A stretch of DNA of 64,000 nt from Caenicola sp034331105 (GTDB lineage Bacteria > Synergistota > Synergistia > Synergistales > Synergistaceae): the NCBI GenBank assembly GCA_034331105.1, contig JAXQGB010000015.1, positions 124,001 to 188,000 of the forward strand, in the 5' to 3' direction. Below, piece after piece: positions 1 to 8,939 of this stretch. The number at the start of each line of letters is the position of its first letter. Position 1 is the stretch's first letter. The notes under the pieces are model-generated. The model saw only the letters and a program-made list of their open reading frames with translations, did not search any database and was not told the DNA's origin. The position numbers were made by a program, and so were the translations under genes.

Positions 1-138
1 TTGAGGGGGGAGATATCCCTTCTGACAGAGAGAATATGGAAGAAACGCAAGGACATGGGAGTACTGGAGGATCTGGCTTCCAGAAAAGCCGATCCCTACA
101 CTCTCGCCGCAGAACTTATCTCACAGATAGTCAAATAA
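1..138 (+). CDS. C-terminal end of MeaB/ArgK-like GTPase (5' truncated)
   Basis: Frame 1 is open from the first base to a TAA stop and encodes the last 45 residues of a protein that starts outside the window. The ending, DLASRKADPYTLAAELI, resembles the C-terminal helix of MeaB/ArgK-type GTPases, where an A-R-[RK]-x-[IV]-D-P-Y-T-A-A pattern is usual. MeaB chaperones methylmalonyl-CoA mutase and protects its B12 cofactor. The P-loop is not visible here, so the call rests only on this tail. It is followed after 58 bp by the rpiB-upp gene on the same strand. Confidence 0.55.
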   Translation: MRGEISLLTERIWKKRKDMGVLEDLASRKADPYTLAAELISQIVK

Positions 139-196
139 TTACTTGCATAAAGGCAATATTTAAATCTATCACACCTTATTCTCGGGAGGATAATAT

Positions 197-1312
197 ATGA
201 AAATTGCACTGGGAGCTGACCATGCGGGATACGGACTTAAAGAAGAGATCAAGGAACACCTTGTATCAGCGGGACATGAGATCATAGACTGCGGGACATC
301 TTCGGGGGACCTCAGCGTGGATTATCCCGACTGCGGATTCAGGGCTGCAGAGATGGTTGCCAGTCACAAGGCGGAACTCGGGATCCTTTTCTGCGGAACA
401 GGGATCGGAATGAGCATAACCGCAAACAAAGTCGCAGGGATCAGGGCAGCTCTATGCCATGATCATTTCACAGCAGCAATGAGCCGCAGGCACAACAATG
501 CAAACGTCCTGGCAATTGGAAGCAGAGTGACCGGTTCAGGCCTGGCAAAAGAAATAGTCGACACTTGGCTCAACGAAGAGTTTGAAGGCGGACGGCACGC
601 ATTCCGGTTAGACAAGATAAGTGCATTCGAGAAAGACCATGCATCTGATGCGGCTTCAGCAACATGTTCATCAAATTCCGCAGGCGGAAGGACAGTTGTT
701 GTAGATCATCCCCTTGTGAGGCACAAGCTTGGACTCATGCGGGACAAGAACACCTCATCAAAGGATTTCAGGGATCTTGTCCAGGAAGTGGCAGGCCTTA
801 TGGTATATGAGATAACAAGGCACCTCTCACTTGAAGAGATCGAAATTGAAACTCCTGTCGCAAAGACAAGAGTATTCACACTTTCAGGCAAGAAGCTGGC
901 AATCGTACCTGTATTGAGAGCCGGGCTCGGAATGGTAGAAGGCATCCTTAAACTGATACCGAATGCCAAGGTGGGGCATATTGGGCTTTACAGGGATCCC
1001 GAGACGCTGTTGCCTGTAGATTATTACTGTAAGCTGCCCAAAGATATTTCTGAAAGAGACATATTTGTTGTAGATCCAATGCTTGCAACAGGCGGATCAG
1101 CAGCTGCAGCGGTAGCGCATATAAAGGGTTACGGCGGAAAAAGGATCGCACTCGTCTCACTGCTGTCTGCCCCTGAAGGAATTGCGAGATTCCACGAAGA
1201 GCACCCGGATGTCGATATTTATACCGCGGCGGTCGACAGTCATCTGAACGATCACGGTTATATCGTGCCCGGACTTGGAGATGCAGGAGACAGACTTTTC
1301 GGTACAAAATAG
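197..1312 (+). CDS. RpiB-Upp fusion: ribose-5-phosphate isomerase B / uracil phosphoribosyltransferase
   Basis: The 371-residue product joins two enzymes that are normally separate. Residues 1-146 are RpiB: D8-H9, the catalytic-loop Cys66 in CGTGIGM and His99 in RRHNN are all present. RpiB interconverts ribose 5-phosphate and ribulose 5-phosphate. After a linker (about 147-164) rich in Ser and Ala, residues 165-371 are a full-length UPRT: the PRPP-binding segment DPMLATGGS lies at 293-301 and the uracil-binding end YIVPGLGDAGDR at 355-366. UPRT makes UMP from uracil and PRPP, so the fusion links ribose-5-phosphate supply to pyrimidine salvage. The start is ATG with GGGAGG seven bases upstream. 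Both active sites look intact. Confidence 0.93.
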   Translation: MKIALGADHAGYGLKEEIKEHLVSAGHEIIDCGTSSGDLSVDYPDCGFRAAEMVASHKAELGILFCGTGIGMSITANKVAGIRAALCHDHFTAAMSRRHNNANVLAIGSRVTGSGLAKEIVDTWLNEEFEGGRHAFRLDKISAFEKDHASDAASATCSSNSAGGRTVVVDHPLVRHKLGLMRDKNTSSKDFRDLVQEVAGLMVYEITRHLSLEEIEIETPVAKTRVFTLSGKKLAIVPVLRAGLGMVEGILKLIPNAKVGHIGLYRDPETLLPVDYYCKLPKDISERDIFVVDPMLATGGSAAAAVAHIKGYGGKRIALVSLLSAPEGIARFHEEHPDVDIYTAAVDSHLNDHGYIVPGLGDAGDRLFGTK

Positions 1313-1337
1313 ATGAAGAGAAATTAGGACTGGTCCC

Positions 1338-2219
1338 GTGTTTTCAATATATCTCTTCACCCTGGTGACTTTTTTGTGGGGACTCGTTGCCACACCCGTT
1401 TCTATTGGTCTTGCACAAAAATTCAGGCTCCTGGACATACCCGGCGGCAGAAAAAAACACCACAGCATCATGCCGCGCGGTGCGGGCATTGTTCTGTGGA
1501 GCGGTTACCTGCTCTGGGCGCTTTTCGTAGGCAACCCCGGGGTAGAAGTGCCATATATAGCTACAGGTGCGACCATAGTGTTCATAGTTGGTTACATGGA
1601 TGACATGCACCCTCTGCCGCCGGTAATGAGGCTCTTCTTTCATTTGGCCGCAGCTGCATGGGTTTCCTATGCCCTTCCTATCCCGCTATGGCAAAGGATG
1701 TTGATAATTTTCTGGATAACGGGTACCACCAACGCCTATAACCTCATTGACGGGATGGATGGGCTCTGTCTTACTATGACACTTATCACCGCTCTTGTTG
1801 CTATATTTGCAGGAAATTTAGCTGTGTGGATGCCTGTAGCAGGACTGGTATTCGGAGTGCTGTTATGGAATTTTCCGCAGCCAAGGACATTCCTGGGTGA
1901 CGGAGGAAGCACCCTGCTCGGATATATATGTGCTTCGCATCTTGCATGGAGCATTTTTCCGGACCTCTTCGGAAAAGGGTTTTTCAGCCTTGCAGCTGTG
2001 CTCTTTTTTATCGGAGGGTTACCTGTAATAGATACTCTGGTCGCCATGACAAGACGTCTTTTGACGAAAAAATCTCCATTTTCTCCGGACAGAGGACACG
2101 CTCATCACCGTCTTCTTGACCGAGGTTTTTCAAAACTGCAGACTCTGACGATAATGGGTATCGCACATCTGGCACTGGTGCTTGTAGGACTGCACCTGCT
2201 CGGAACAAAATTATTTTAG
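1338..2219 (+). CDS. Undecaprenyl-phosphate N-acetylhexosamine-1-phosphate transferase (TagO/WecA/MraY superfamily)
   Basis: This 293-residue polytopic membrane protein transfers a sugar-1-phosphate from a UDP-sugar to undecaprenyl phosphate, the first step of a surface polysaccharide. The superfamily motifs appear in order: GYMDD (about 90), NAYNLIDGMDGL (about 135), FLGDGGSTLLGY (about 190) and the His-rich DRGHAHHRL near residue 255. The last motif separates WecA/TagO types from MraY. It is shorter than typical WecA (about 350), but no motif is missing. The start is GTG with weak upstream purines. The adjacent UDP-GlcNAc 2-epimerase and murA support a role with GlcNAc or ManNAc precursors. 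Substrate choice cannot be read from the sequence. Confidence 0.88.
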   Translation: MFSIYLFTLVTFLWGLVATPVSIGLAQKFRLLDIPGGRKKHHSIMPRGAGIVLWSGYLLWALFVGNPGVEVPYIATGATIVFIVGYMDDMHPLPPVMRLFFHLAAAAWVSYALPIPLWQRMLIIFWITGTTNAYNLIDGMDGLCLTMTLITALVAIFAGNLAVWMPVAGLVFGVLLWNFPQPRTFLGDGGSTLLGYICASHLAWSIFPDLFGKGFFSLAAVLFFIGGLPVIDTLVAMTRRLLTKKSPFSPDRGHAHHRLLDRGFSKLQTLTIMGIAHLALVLVGLHLLGTKLF

Positions 2220-2292
2220 TGTCGGAGCAGATATGTTAATATTGTAAGCTTGACATAAGCATGGCAAGAACTAATTTTGGGAGGATGTTTCC

Positions 2293-3426
2293 ATGAATCG
2301 TAAAACTGTGGTCTGTGTCGTTGGGACCCGACCCGAGGCTATAAAAATGGCGCCTGTGGTGTTGGCCCTTCGCAGCCGGGGTTATTTTGACGTAAAAATA
2401 CTGGCTACCGGACAGCATTCTACGATGCTTGACCAGGCTCTTAGCCATTTCAAACTAACAGCGGATGTGAACCTTCACATCATGAAGGAAAGACAGAGCC
2501 TGGATCATATTACTTCCTCAGTACTCACCGGAGCCGGAGAGTATTTTGACAGGATAGAGCCTGCTGCTGTTCTGGTACACGGTGATACTACAACTACATT
2601 CGCCGCCGCCCTTGCCGGTTTTTACAGAAAAATTCCCGTCGGGCACGTTGAAGCAGGGCTTAGGAGCGGGAATTTGCATCTTCCGTTCCCTGAAGAAATG
2701 AACAGGGTCCTGACTGACAGGATAACTACATGGGCATTCGCCCCCACTGAGCTTGCAAAAGAGAACCTTCTCCGTGAGGGGACTCCGCAAGATATGATAC
2801 GTGTTACAGGCAACACTGTTATAGACGCTCTTTTTTACACTGTAAAAAGCACATCGAAACCATTATGCCCCGATCTGGCTAAGCTCCCCGATGATGCTCC
2901 GTTCCTGCTAGTGACCGCACACAGGAGAGAGTCCTGGGGAAAGCCACTTGAGGATATATGTTCAGCCCTTACTATGCTTATGGAAGCTCATCCCGAGCTA
3001 TGGATGGTCATCCCGATGCACAGGAACCCCTCTGTAAGGGAGACTATAAAAAAATATCTGGATAAAAGAGAGAACGTAATACTCTGCGATCCGCTTGATT
3101 ATCCGGACTTCGTATGGGCAATGAATGCGTCCAGATTCATATTGAGCGACAGCGGGGGAGTACAGGAAGAGGCTTCGGCGATCAAAAAACCAGTCCTGAT
3201 CCTGAGGGACGTTACAGAACGACCCGAAGCTGTCGAAAAGGGCAGCGGGGTCATTGTCGGAGTAGACAGGGAAAAGATATATTCCAACGCTATCGAACTT
3301 CTTGAAAATAAGGATCATTTCACGGAGATAGAAAATAAGTGCAGGTTCCAGCCATTCGGAGACGGGACAGCCTCATTAAAGATCGCTGATGCATTAATGG
3401 AATATTTTGAAAAAGACCGCAAGTAA
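2293..3426 (+). CDS. wecB: UDP-N-acetylglucosamine 2-epimerase (non-hydrolyzing)
   Basis: The 377-residue product has the usual length of WecB/MnaA, which interconverts UDP-GlcNAc and UDP-ManNAc in the cytoplasm. Recognisable family segments are VVGTRPEAIKMAPV at the N-terminus, VHGDTTTTFAAAL near residue 97, VGHVEAGLRSG near 117, FPEEMNR near 134, VTAHRRESWG near 207 and SDSGGVQEEA near 285. The ATG start follows GGGAGG with eight bases between. Its position after the TagO/WecA-like transferase and before murA suggests that it supplies an amino-sugar donor for an envelope polymer. Confidence 0.94.
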   Translation: MNRKTVVCVVGTRPEAIKMAPVVLALRSRGYFDVKILATGQHSTMLDQALSHFKLTADVNLHIMKERQSLDHITSSVLTGAGEYFDRIEPAAVLVHGDTTTTFAAALAGFYRKIPVGHVEAGLRSGNLHLPFPEEMNRVLTDRITTWAFAPTELAKENLLREGTPQDMIRVTGNTVIDALFYTVKSTSKPLCPDLAKLPDDAPFLLVTAHRRESWGKPLEDICSALTMLMEAHPELWMVIPMHRNPSVRETIKKYLDKRENVILCDPLDYPDFVWAMNASRFILSDSGGVQEEASAIKKPVLILRDVTERPEAVEKGSGVIVGVDREKIYSNAIELLENKDHFTEIENKCRFQPFGDGTASLKIADALMEYFEKDRK

Positions 3427-3455
3427 TTTTCTATCAGTTTGGACTGGAGTGACTG

Positions 3456-4715
3456 TTGTTGGAAGATAAAATGATCATCAGGGGGGGGACCCCTCTTTAC
3501 GGTACGGTCGACGTGCAGGGAGCCAAGAATGCAGCCCTGCCGGTAATGGCTGCATCGATACTTCTGAAAGGAAAGAGGCTTACTCTTAAAAAGGTCCCTG
3601 ACCTCTATGACATAAACACAATGTCTGACCTGCTCAGGCATATTGGTATCACAGTAGAATTTAAAAATAACTTTATGACGATAGATGTCCCGGAAGAACT
3701 GAGCTGGGACGCTCCTGCGGAACTTGTCCGTAAAATGAGGGCATCCTCTCTGGTCTTGGGACCTCTCCTTGCAAGATGCGGCAAGGCTGTCCTCCCTTTG
3801 CCAGGAGGATGCGTCCTTGGGAGTCGTCCGATCGATTTCCACCTTAAAGGGCTTACAAAAATGGGTGCGGAGATAGACCTTAACCGTGGTTCAGTATACG
3901 CCAGCGCAGGAAAACTCAAAGGTGAGAGAATAAACCTGGACTTCCCCTCGGTAGGTGCAACGGAGAACCTTATGATGGCCGCTGCTCTGGCTCACGGAGT
4001 CACATATATTGAAAATGCGGCCCAGGAACCTGAAATAATAAACCTTGCAGATGTGCTGAGGCTCATGGGGATACCTGTCAAAGGAGACGGTACACCAACA
4101 ATAAGGATAACAGGGAGACCTGAAGCCGGATCAGCCGAAGCTGAGATAATACCGGACAGGATCGAGGCTGCGACTTACCTCATAGCAGGGATAATTACAA
4201 AAGGAGCGGTGACTGTCAGAGGCATAGATTCAGGACTTATCGACGCCATACTGCTTAAGCTTGAAGAGGCCGGGGCAACGATCGAGATCATGCTGGACGA
4301 GGTCACGGCGAAATGTGACGGAGCTTTGACCGGAATACCTGTCAAGACTATGCCTTATCCCGGGTTTCCGACTGATACTCAGCCTCAGCTGATGGCTGCG
4401 CTCTCCCTTGCTTCCGGAACAAGCGTTATACATGAGAGCGTTTTTGATTCAAGACTGCTTCACATAAACGAATTCAAAAAAATGGGAGCCAAGATCGAAC
4501 TCCAGGATTCGACTGCGATAGTTACAGGAGTAAGCAAACTTATCGGGACCGAGGTCCACGCATCCAACCTGCGGGCAGGCGCAGCGCTTATACTGATGGG
4601 ACTGGCCGCCGAAGGAGTGACAACTGTTCACGACCTTTACCATGTATGGAGAGGCTATGAGGGGCTTGTTGATAAACTGAGATCCCTCGGAGCTGACATA
4701 GAGCTTATTGCCTAG
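3456..4715 (+). CDS. murA: UDP-N-acetylglucosamine 1-carboxyvinyltransferase
   Basis: MurA adds enolpyruvate from PEP to UDP-GlcNAc, the committed step of peptidoglycan synthesis. The product is 419 residues, the normal length. The N-terminal GAKNAALP carries the substrate-binding Lys24-Asn25. The mobile loop LPGGCVLGSRP holds Cys119, so the enzyme is the Cys form that fosfomycin alkylates. The inside-out alpha/beta barrel repeats are complete through AGAALILMGLAAEG near the C-terminus. The start is a TTG preceded by GGAG; an ATG five codons later (3471) is possible but has a weaker ribosome site. Confidence 0.95.
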   Translation: MLEDKMIIRGGTPLYGTVDVQGAKNAALPVMAASILLKGKRLTLKKVPDLYDINTMSDLLRHIGITVEFKNNFMTIDVPEELSWDAPAELVRKMRASSLVLGPLLARCGKAVLPLPGGCVLGSRPIDFHLKGLTKMGAEIDLNRGSVYASAGKLKGERINLDFPSVGATENLMMAAALAHGVTYIENAAQEPEIINLADVLRLMGIPVKGDGTPTIRITGRPEAGSAEAEIIPDRIEAATYLIAGIITKGAVTVRGIDSGLIDAILLKLEEAGATIEIMLDEVTAKCDGALTGIPVKTMPYPGFPTDTQPQLMAALSLASGTSVIHESVFDSRLLHINEFKKMGAKIELQDSTAIVTGVSKLIGTEVHASNLRAGAALILMGLAAEGVTTVHDLYHVWRGYEGLVDKLRSLGADIELIA

Positions 4716-4734
4716 CTCCCGAGAGGAAGATCAA

Positions 4735-5592
4735 ATGGAAGATATCAAGACTCAGCAAATGAAAGAAGATAAACTCCAACAGGTAACTACCTATGCTTTT
4801 GTTGGCGCCGCTGGTACCGGCAAGAGCCAGAGGGCCCAGTCGGTAGCATCTATAGTTGATGCTGATTATATTATCGACGACGGTCTCGTTATATTCAAGG
4901 GCAGCATTGTATGCGGCAAAAGTGCAAAATCCGAAAGGAACCAGATCAGCGCAATAAGAAGGGCTCTTTTTGAATTCGACGACCATCGTGATGAGGTCAT
5001 GGATTTCTTTTCAAAAGCAGCTCCATGCTCGCTTATGATAATCGCTACATCGGACGACATGGTTATGAGGATCATCAGAAAGCTGAAGCTTCCTCTTCCC
5101 GAAAGGGTGATAAGGATAGAAGAAATTGCTGCGCCTGAAGAGATCAGCAAGGCCAGGAGAGAGCGCTTCACTAAAGGAAAACACGTTATACCCGTCTCAC
5201 ATGTCCTTGTCAGGAAGAATTTTGCAGGCAAGCTTGTCGGTCAGCTTAGGGTCTTCTGGAAATCAAAAGACAACCACGAAGGTGAGAAGACCATAGTAAG
5301 ACCGCCTTTCAGTTTTTACGGCGAAGTTCACATCGAACCTGAGGCCATAGAGGATCTTGTAACGTTCATTGCAGGAAGAACGGCACAGGTCGCAAGAGTA
5401 GTTGAGGTCGACGTGAGCCCTGAGAACGAAGAAAGTCTTTCCATCACAATAAAGATAGCTGCAAGCCTGGGTGAAAAGAATTTTGTAACGCTTGCCACGC
5501 TCGTCAAGGAGAGGACTGCTGTAAGCGTAAGGTATTTTACAGGGGTCAACGTTAAAAATGTTGATGTAATAATTACGGAGGTGCTTATCTGA
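4735..5592 (+). CDS. P-loop ATPase-like protein with Asp23/Gls24-like C-terminal domain
   Basis: A 285-residue protein of unknown function. The ATG at 4735 is chosen because GAGAGGA lies seven bases upstream; an in-frame TTG at 4708 would overlap the murA stop. Residues about 20-40 hold a Walker A motif, GAAGTGKS, after a hydrophobic strand. The central part (about 60-150) looks like an alpha/beta nucleotide-binding fold. Residues about 190-285 begin FYGEVHIEPEAIEDLVTFIAG and end in alternating strands (VRYFTGVNVKNVDVIITEV). That is the layout of Asp23/Gls24 proteins, which form cytoplasmic or membrane-associated assemblies in Firmicutes. The similarity is recognised by eye only. The stop overlaps the UDG start, suggesting co-translation. 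Confidence 0.7.
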   Translation: MEDIKTQQMKEDKLQQVTTYAFVGAAGTGKSQRAQSVASIVDADYIIDDGLVIFKGSIVCGKSAKSERNQISAIRRALFEFDDHRDEVMDFFSKAAPCSLMIIATSDDMVMRIIRKLKLPLPERVIRIEEIAAPEEISKARRERFTKGKHVIPVSHVLVRKNFAGKLVGQLRVFWKSKDNHEGEKTIVRPPFSFYGEVHIEPEAIEDLVTFIAGRTAQVARVVEVDVSPENEESLSITIKIAASLGEKNFVTLATLVKERTAVSVRYFTGVNVKNVDVIITEVLI

Positions 5593-6251
5593 TGGATGAG
5601 ATAAAAAAAATTCCGGATCTCTCAGAGGAAGAAAAAGATAATGCACGGAGGATGCTTTGGGAAAAGGCTAAAGCCGGTGCGCTCTCTTGCAAGGGGTGCT
5701 CTCTGTCTGCGACAAGGACAAACGTAGTCTTCGGTGACGGCAGCGAGCGCAGCAAGCTTCTGTTGATAGGCGAAGGTCCCGGTGCTGACGAAGACCAGCA
5801 GGGGCTGCCTTTTGTCGGAAGGGCAGGTCAGCTTTTGACGCAGATACTTACTGCCGGCGGTATAGACAGGAAAGATGTCTACATAACCAACATCGTAAAA
5901 TGCAGGCCGCCAGAAAACAGGATACCGACTCCGGAGGAAATGATAATTTGCGATCAGCATCTTCAGACACAGATAATGCTTATAGATCCCGAACTTATCA
6001 TCCTGCTTGGCAACACTCCGACAAGATGGATACTGAAGACCAACGAAGGCATAACAAAAATACGAGGCAAATGGTTTGAATGGCGTGGAAAAGCTGTGAT
6101 GCCAATGTTCCACCCAAGTTATCTTTTGAGGAACGCATCTTCTAAAGAGGGAAGCCCCAAGCACCTTACATGGATAGACATACAGGAAGTAAAAAGATCT
6201 TGGGACATTGTCAGGGAGACCGGCAATTTAAGCCATATCAAATTCGGGTAG
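5592..6251 (+). CDS. Family 4 uracil-DNA glycosylase (Fe-S type)
   Basis: The 219-residue protein removes uracil from DNA produced by cytosine deamination. The motif IGEGPGADEDQQGLPFVGRAG (about residues 58-78) is the family 4 active-site and uracil-binding loop, and MFHPSYLLRN near 175 is the C-terminal DNA-binding motif. Four cysteines are placed as expected for the [4Fe-4S] cluster: a CxxC pair in SCKGCSL and two more in VKCRPPENR and MIICDQ. The ATG overlaps the preceding stop (TGATG), so it is probably translationally coupled. Family 5 is less likely because the loop has the family 4 GEGPG form. Confidence 0.92.
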   Translation: MDEIKKIPDLSEEEKDNARRMLWEKAKAGALSCKGCSLSATRTNVVFGDGSERSKLLLIGEGPGADEDQQGLPFVGRAGQLLTQILTAGGIDRKDVYITNIVKCRPPENRIPTPEEMIICDQHLQTQIMLIDPELIILLGNTPTRWILKTNEGITKIRGKWFEWRGKAVMPMFHPSYLLRNASSKEGSPKHLTWIDIQEVKRSWDIVRETGNLSHIKFG

Positions 6252-6258
6252 GAACATC

Positions 6259-6948
6259 ATGGAAGACAACAAATTAAATCACATTGGAATAATCATGGAT
6301 GGGAACCGCCGCTGGGCAAGATCCAGAGGCCTTCCTGCCATACTGGGCCACAGGGAGGGCGTAAAGGCCGTAGAAAGGACACTTATAGCAGCAAAAGAAC
6401 TTGGCATACCCTGTGTCTCCCTATATGCCTTTTCTACAGAAAACTGGAAAAGACCAAAATCTGAAGTTCTCGGACTCATGGGGTTGCTCAAGTACTACAT
6501 GAAGTTAAAACTAGAGGAGCTGAACAAGGAAAACGCAAGGATCAGATTCGCAGGAAACATCTCAGCGCTTTCTGAGGATATTCAGGAAATACTTATGGAT
6601 GCCGAGGAAAAAACCAGGAACAATGATTCGATGCAGCTTATCGTCTGCCTCAACTACGGCGGAAGGCAGGAGATACTCGACGCGGTGAACAGGATGATCA
6701 AAAAAGGTGTATCACTGCCCGTGACAGAAGACGTTTTCCGTCAGTACCTTTACCTGCCTGATCTTCCTGACCCTGACCTTCTTATCAGGACCAGCGGAGA
6801 GCTCAGGATGAGCAATTTCTGGCTATGGCAGGGCAGTTACAGCGAATATTATTTTACAGATAAATATTGGCCCGACTTCGGCAAGCCGGATCTGGAAATG
6901 GCAATAGCCGATTACTACAGGAGGGAAAGACGTTATGGCAAAGCCTGA
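6259..6948 (+). CDS. uppS: Undecaprenyl diphosphate synthase (cis-prenyltransferase)
   Basis: UppS condenses isopentenyl diphosphate with farnesyl diphosphate to make the C55 lipid carrier for envelope polymers. The 229-residue product has the catalytic Asp14 in IIMDGNRRWARSRGLP, the substrate-binding YAFSTENWKRP and the C-terminal DLLIRTSGELRMSNFWLW segment that contacts IPP and magnesium. It is a standard-length enzyme. It starts eight bases after the UDG stop and overlaps cdsA by 14 bp, as in the widespread uppS-cdsA-dxr-rseP-ispG order. Confidence 0.96.
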   Translation: MEDNKLNHIGIIMDGNRRWARSRGLPAILGHREGVKAVERTLIAAKELGIPCVSLYAFSTENWKRPKSEVLGLMGLLKYYMKLKLEELNKENARIRFAGNISALSEDIQEILMDAEEKTRNNDSMQLIVCLNYGGRQEILDAVNRMIKKGVSLPVTEDVFRQYLYLPDLPDPDLLIRTSGELRMSNFWLWQGSYSEYYFTDKYWPDFGKPDLEMAIADYYRRERRYGKA

Positions 6949-7765
6949 TAATTTTCTGACATCTATACCAGATCTTCCTTTAAGAGCTTTCAGCAGCATC
7001 TTCATCGTACTTTTAATACTCGGAGGGATATTGAAAGGAGGGCATGTCTGGAATGCTCTTGTGTTTGTCGTGGCAATGATCTCTCTATGGGAGTTCTACA
7101 AACTATTATCCACGAAGCACGATATTTCACCTTGGCTGATCATGGTATCAGGAGCTTTCATCCTGATCGGAGCTTCCTCTGAAATGACGCTTACAGCAAT
7201 ACTATGTTCCATTTCATCTATCGTCTTTGTAGCTCTCTTTCTTGAGATAGTTCGCCGTCAGGTAAGCGCCGAGAGTTTCGCACTTGAGAACATGGGGGCC
7301 ACGATAGTCGGGATAGCATATGTCATCCTGCCATGGTCCTTTATGATACTTATACGTTCCAGGGAGCTTGGATCCCTCTTTTTGATAACCCTCTTTTTCT
7401 GCACATGGAGCTGCGATGTTGCCGCATATATTGTGGGAAGCCGCCTGGGAAGGAACCTTCTGTGTGAAAAGATCAGCCCCAAAAAAACATGGGAGGGATT
7501 TTTCGGAGGAGCCGCCGCCAGTCTCCTCTGCGGAGGCCTGCTCGCTCTGATATTCTCATTTCCGCCGCTTCCGCTGCTGCTGATGGGACTCCTCTGCGGA
7601 GTTGCCGGACAGCTTGGCGACCTCGGAGAATCAGTACTTAAAAGAGAGGCCGGAGTCAAAGACACCGGATCACTGATACCCGGACACGGGGGATTCTTAG
7701 ACAGATTTGACAGCATCCTCGTGAACGGCACTCTCGCTTTCGTTATATTTGAGCTCATAGGTTGA
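6935..7765 (+). CDS. cdsA: Phosphatidate cytidylyltransferase
   Basis: This integral membrane enzyme makes CDP-diacylglycerol from CTP and phosphatidate for phospholipid synthesis. The 276-residue product has seven or eight hydrophobic segments. The family signature lies near the C-terminus: GQLGDLGESVLKREAGVKD followed by PGHGGFLDRFDS, which holds the acidic metal-binding residues. The ATG lies inside the end of uppS in another frame, preceded by a GGAGGGAAAG stretch, so the two are probably co-translated. Confidence 0.95.
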   Translation: MAKPDNFLTSIPDLPLRAFSSIFIVLLILGGILKGGHVWNALVFVVAMISLWEFYKLLSTKHDISPWLIMVSGAFILIGASSEMTLTAILCSISSIVFVALFLEIVRRQVSAESFALENMGATIVGIAYVILPWSFMILIRSRELGSLFLITLFFCTWSCDVAAYIVGSRLGRNLLCEKISPKKTWEGFFGGAAASLLCGGLLALIFSFPPLPLLLMGLLCGVAGQLGDLGESVLKREAGVKDTGSLIPGHGGFLDRFDSILVNGTLAFVIFELIG

Positions 7766-7769
7766 TCTG

Positions 7770-8939
7770 GTGAGTCCTTTTCCAAAGATCAGATTAGCAG
7801 TAATTGGAGCTACGGGAAGTGTAGGTGGGGCAGTTTTAGATATCTGCAGAAGATTCCCTGAACACTTTGATGTTGTTGCTTTGGCAGCTCAAAGCAATCA
7901 GGTCAAACTTTTGGAACTTGCTTCGATCCATAATTCTAAAAAGCTTTGCCTGACTGGACCTCTTTCCGGCAAATTCAAGACAGATGGCTTTGATTGCATG
8001 ACAGGTGAAGATGCCCTTTGCGAGATAGCCTCAGACCCTGATATTGACCATGTTGTATTCGCATCATCAGGCGTATCAGCCATAAAAGCACTTCAGACAG
8101 CACTTAAAGAAGACAAGGATGTATCACTGGCAAACAAGGAAAGCATCGTTGTCGCCGGTCCGTGGGTAATGCCGCTTGTAAAACGTAAAGATCAGCTGAG
8201 GCCGGTAGACAGCGAACACAGTGCCGTCTGGCAGTGTCTCAGGGAAGATCATAAGCATGAGATAGCAAAGATCTGGCTTACCGCATCAGGAGGGCCCTTC
8301 AGGGACCATACCCCAGAAATGCTTGAAAAAGTGACACCCGAAGAGACCCTCTCACATCCCATATGGAAAATGGGAGCCAAAATAACTGTAGACAGCGCGA
8401 CCTTGATGAACAAGGGCATCGAATGCATCGAAGCAATGCAGCTATTCGGACTTCCGGCAGATAAAGTCAACGCACTTATCCATCCAAAGTCTCAGGTACA
8501 CGGGGCGGTCCTTTTCATAGACGGAACAATGAAGATGCTCATCTCTCAGCCTGACATGCGCCTTCCCGCCGCAGCGGCGCTTGCATGGCCGGAGAGACTG
8601 GATCTTGTTGCTTCCGGGCTTGATTTTATTGAACCTGGAAAATGGGATCTGCAGTTTAAGGAAATTGACGGTTCCCTTTTTCCCTGTTTTAGTATAGCCT
8701 TCAAGGCAGGCGAGATGGGAGGGGCATATCCATCTCTCCTTGTGGGGGCCGACGAAGCTGCAGTACAGGCTTTTCTGGATGGGATGATCCCATTCACGGC
8801 AATTTCACAGGTCATTGAAGAGACTCTTGCCAAATCGGCTTCGGCTTCCCCCGAAACTCTTGATGAAGCTATAGAATTAGTCAGCACAGGAGAGAGCATT
8901 GCGCGGGAACTGTGTAAAAAATGGAGGCATCACTTTTGA
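7770..8939 (+). CDS. dxr: 1-deoxy-D-xylulose-5-phosphate reductoisomerase
   Basis: Dxr converts DXP to 2-C-methyl-D-erythritol 4-phosphate with NADPH in the MEP isoprenoid pathway. The 389-residue product begins with the nucleotide-binding GATGSVG (13-19) and carries NKESIVVAG, the metal-binding DSEHSAVWQC and the substrate loop ASGGPFRDH. The GTG start is four bases after the cdsA stop. Together with ispG downstream, and dxs and ispA elsewhere in the window, it shows that this organism uses the MEP route. Confidence 0.96.
   Translation: MSPFPKIRLAVIGATGSVGGAVLDICRRFPEHFDVVALAAQSNQVKLLELASIHNSKKLCLTGPLSGKFKTDGFDCMTGEDALCEIASDPDIDHVVFASSGVSAIKALQTALKEDKDVSLANKESIVVAGPWVMPLVKRKDQLRPVDSEHSAVWQCLREDHKHEIAKIWLTASGGPFRDHTPEMLEKVTPEETLSHPIWKMGAKITVDSATLMNKGIECIEAMQLFGLPADKVNALIHPKSQVHGAVLFIDGTMKMLISQPDMRLPAAAALAWPERLDLVASGLDFIEPGKWDLQFKEIDGSLFPCFSIAFKAGEMGGAYPSLLVGADEAAVQAFLDGMIPFTAISQVIEETLAKSASASPETLDEAIELVSTGESIARELCKKWRHHF

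Noticed and set aside
2250..2277. TTGACA with TAATTT 16 bp downstream before wecB
   Set aside because: Transcription would start inside the wecB ribosome-binding site (2279-2284), leaving no usable leader. The -35 match is probably chance.
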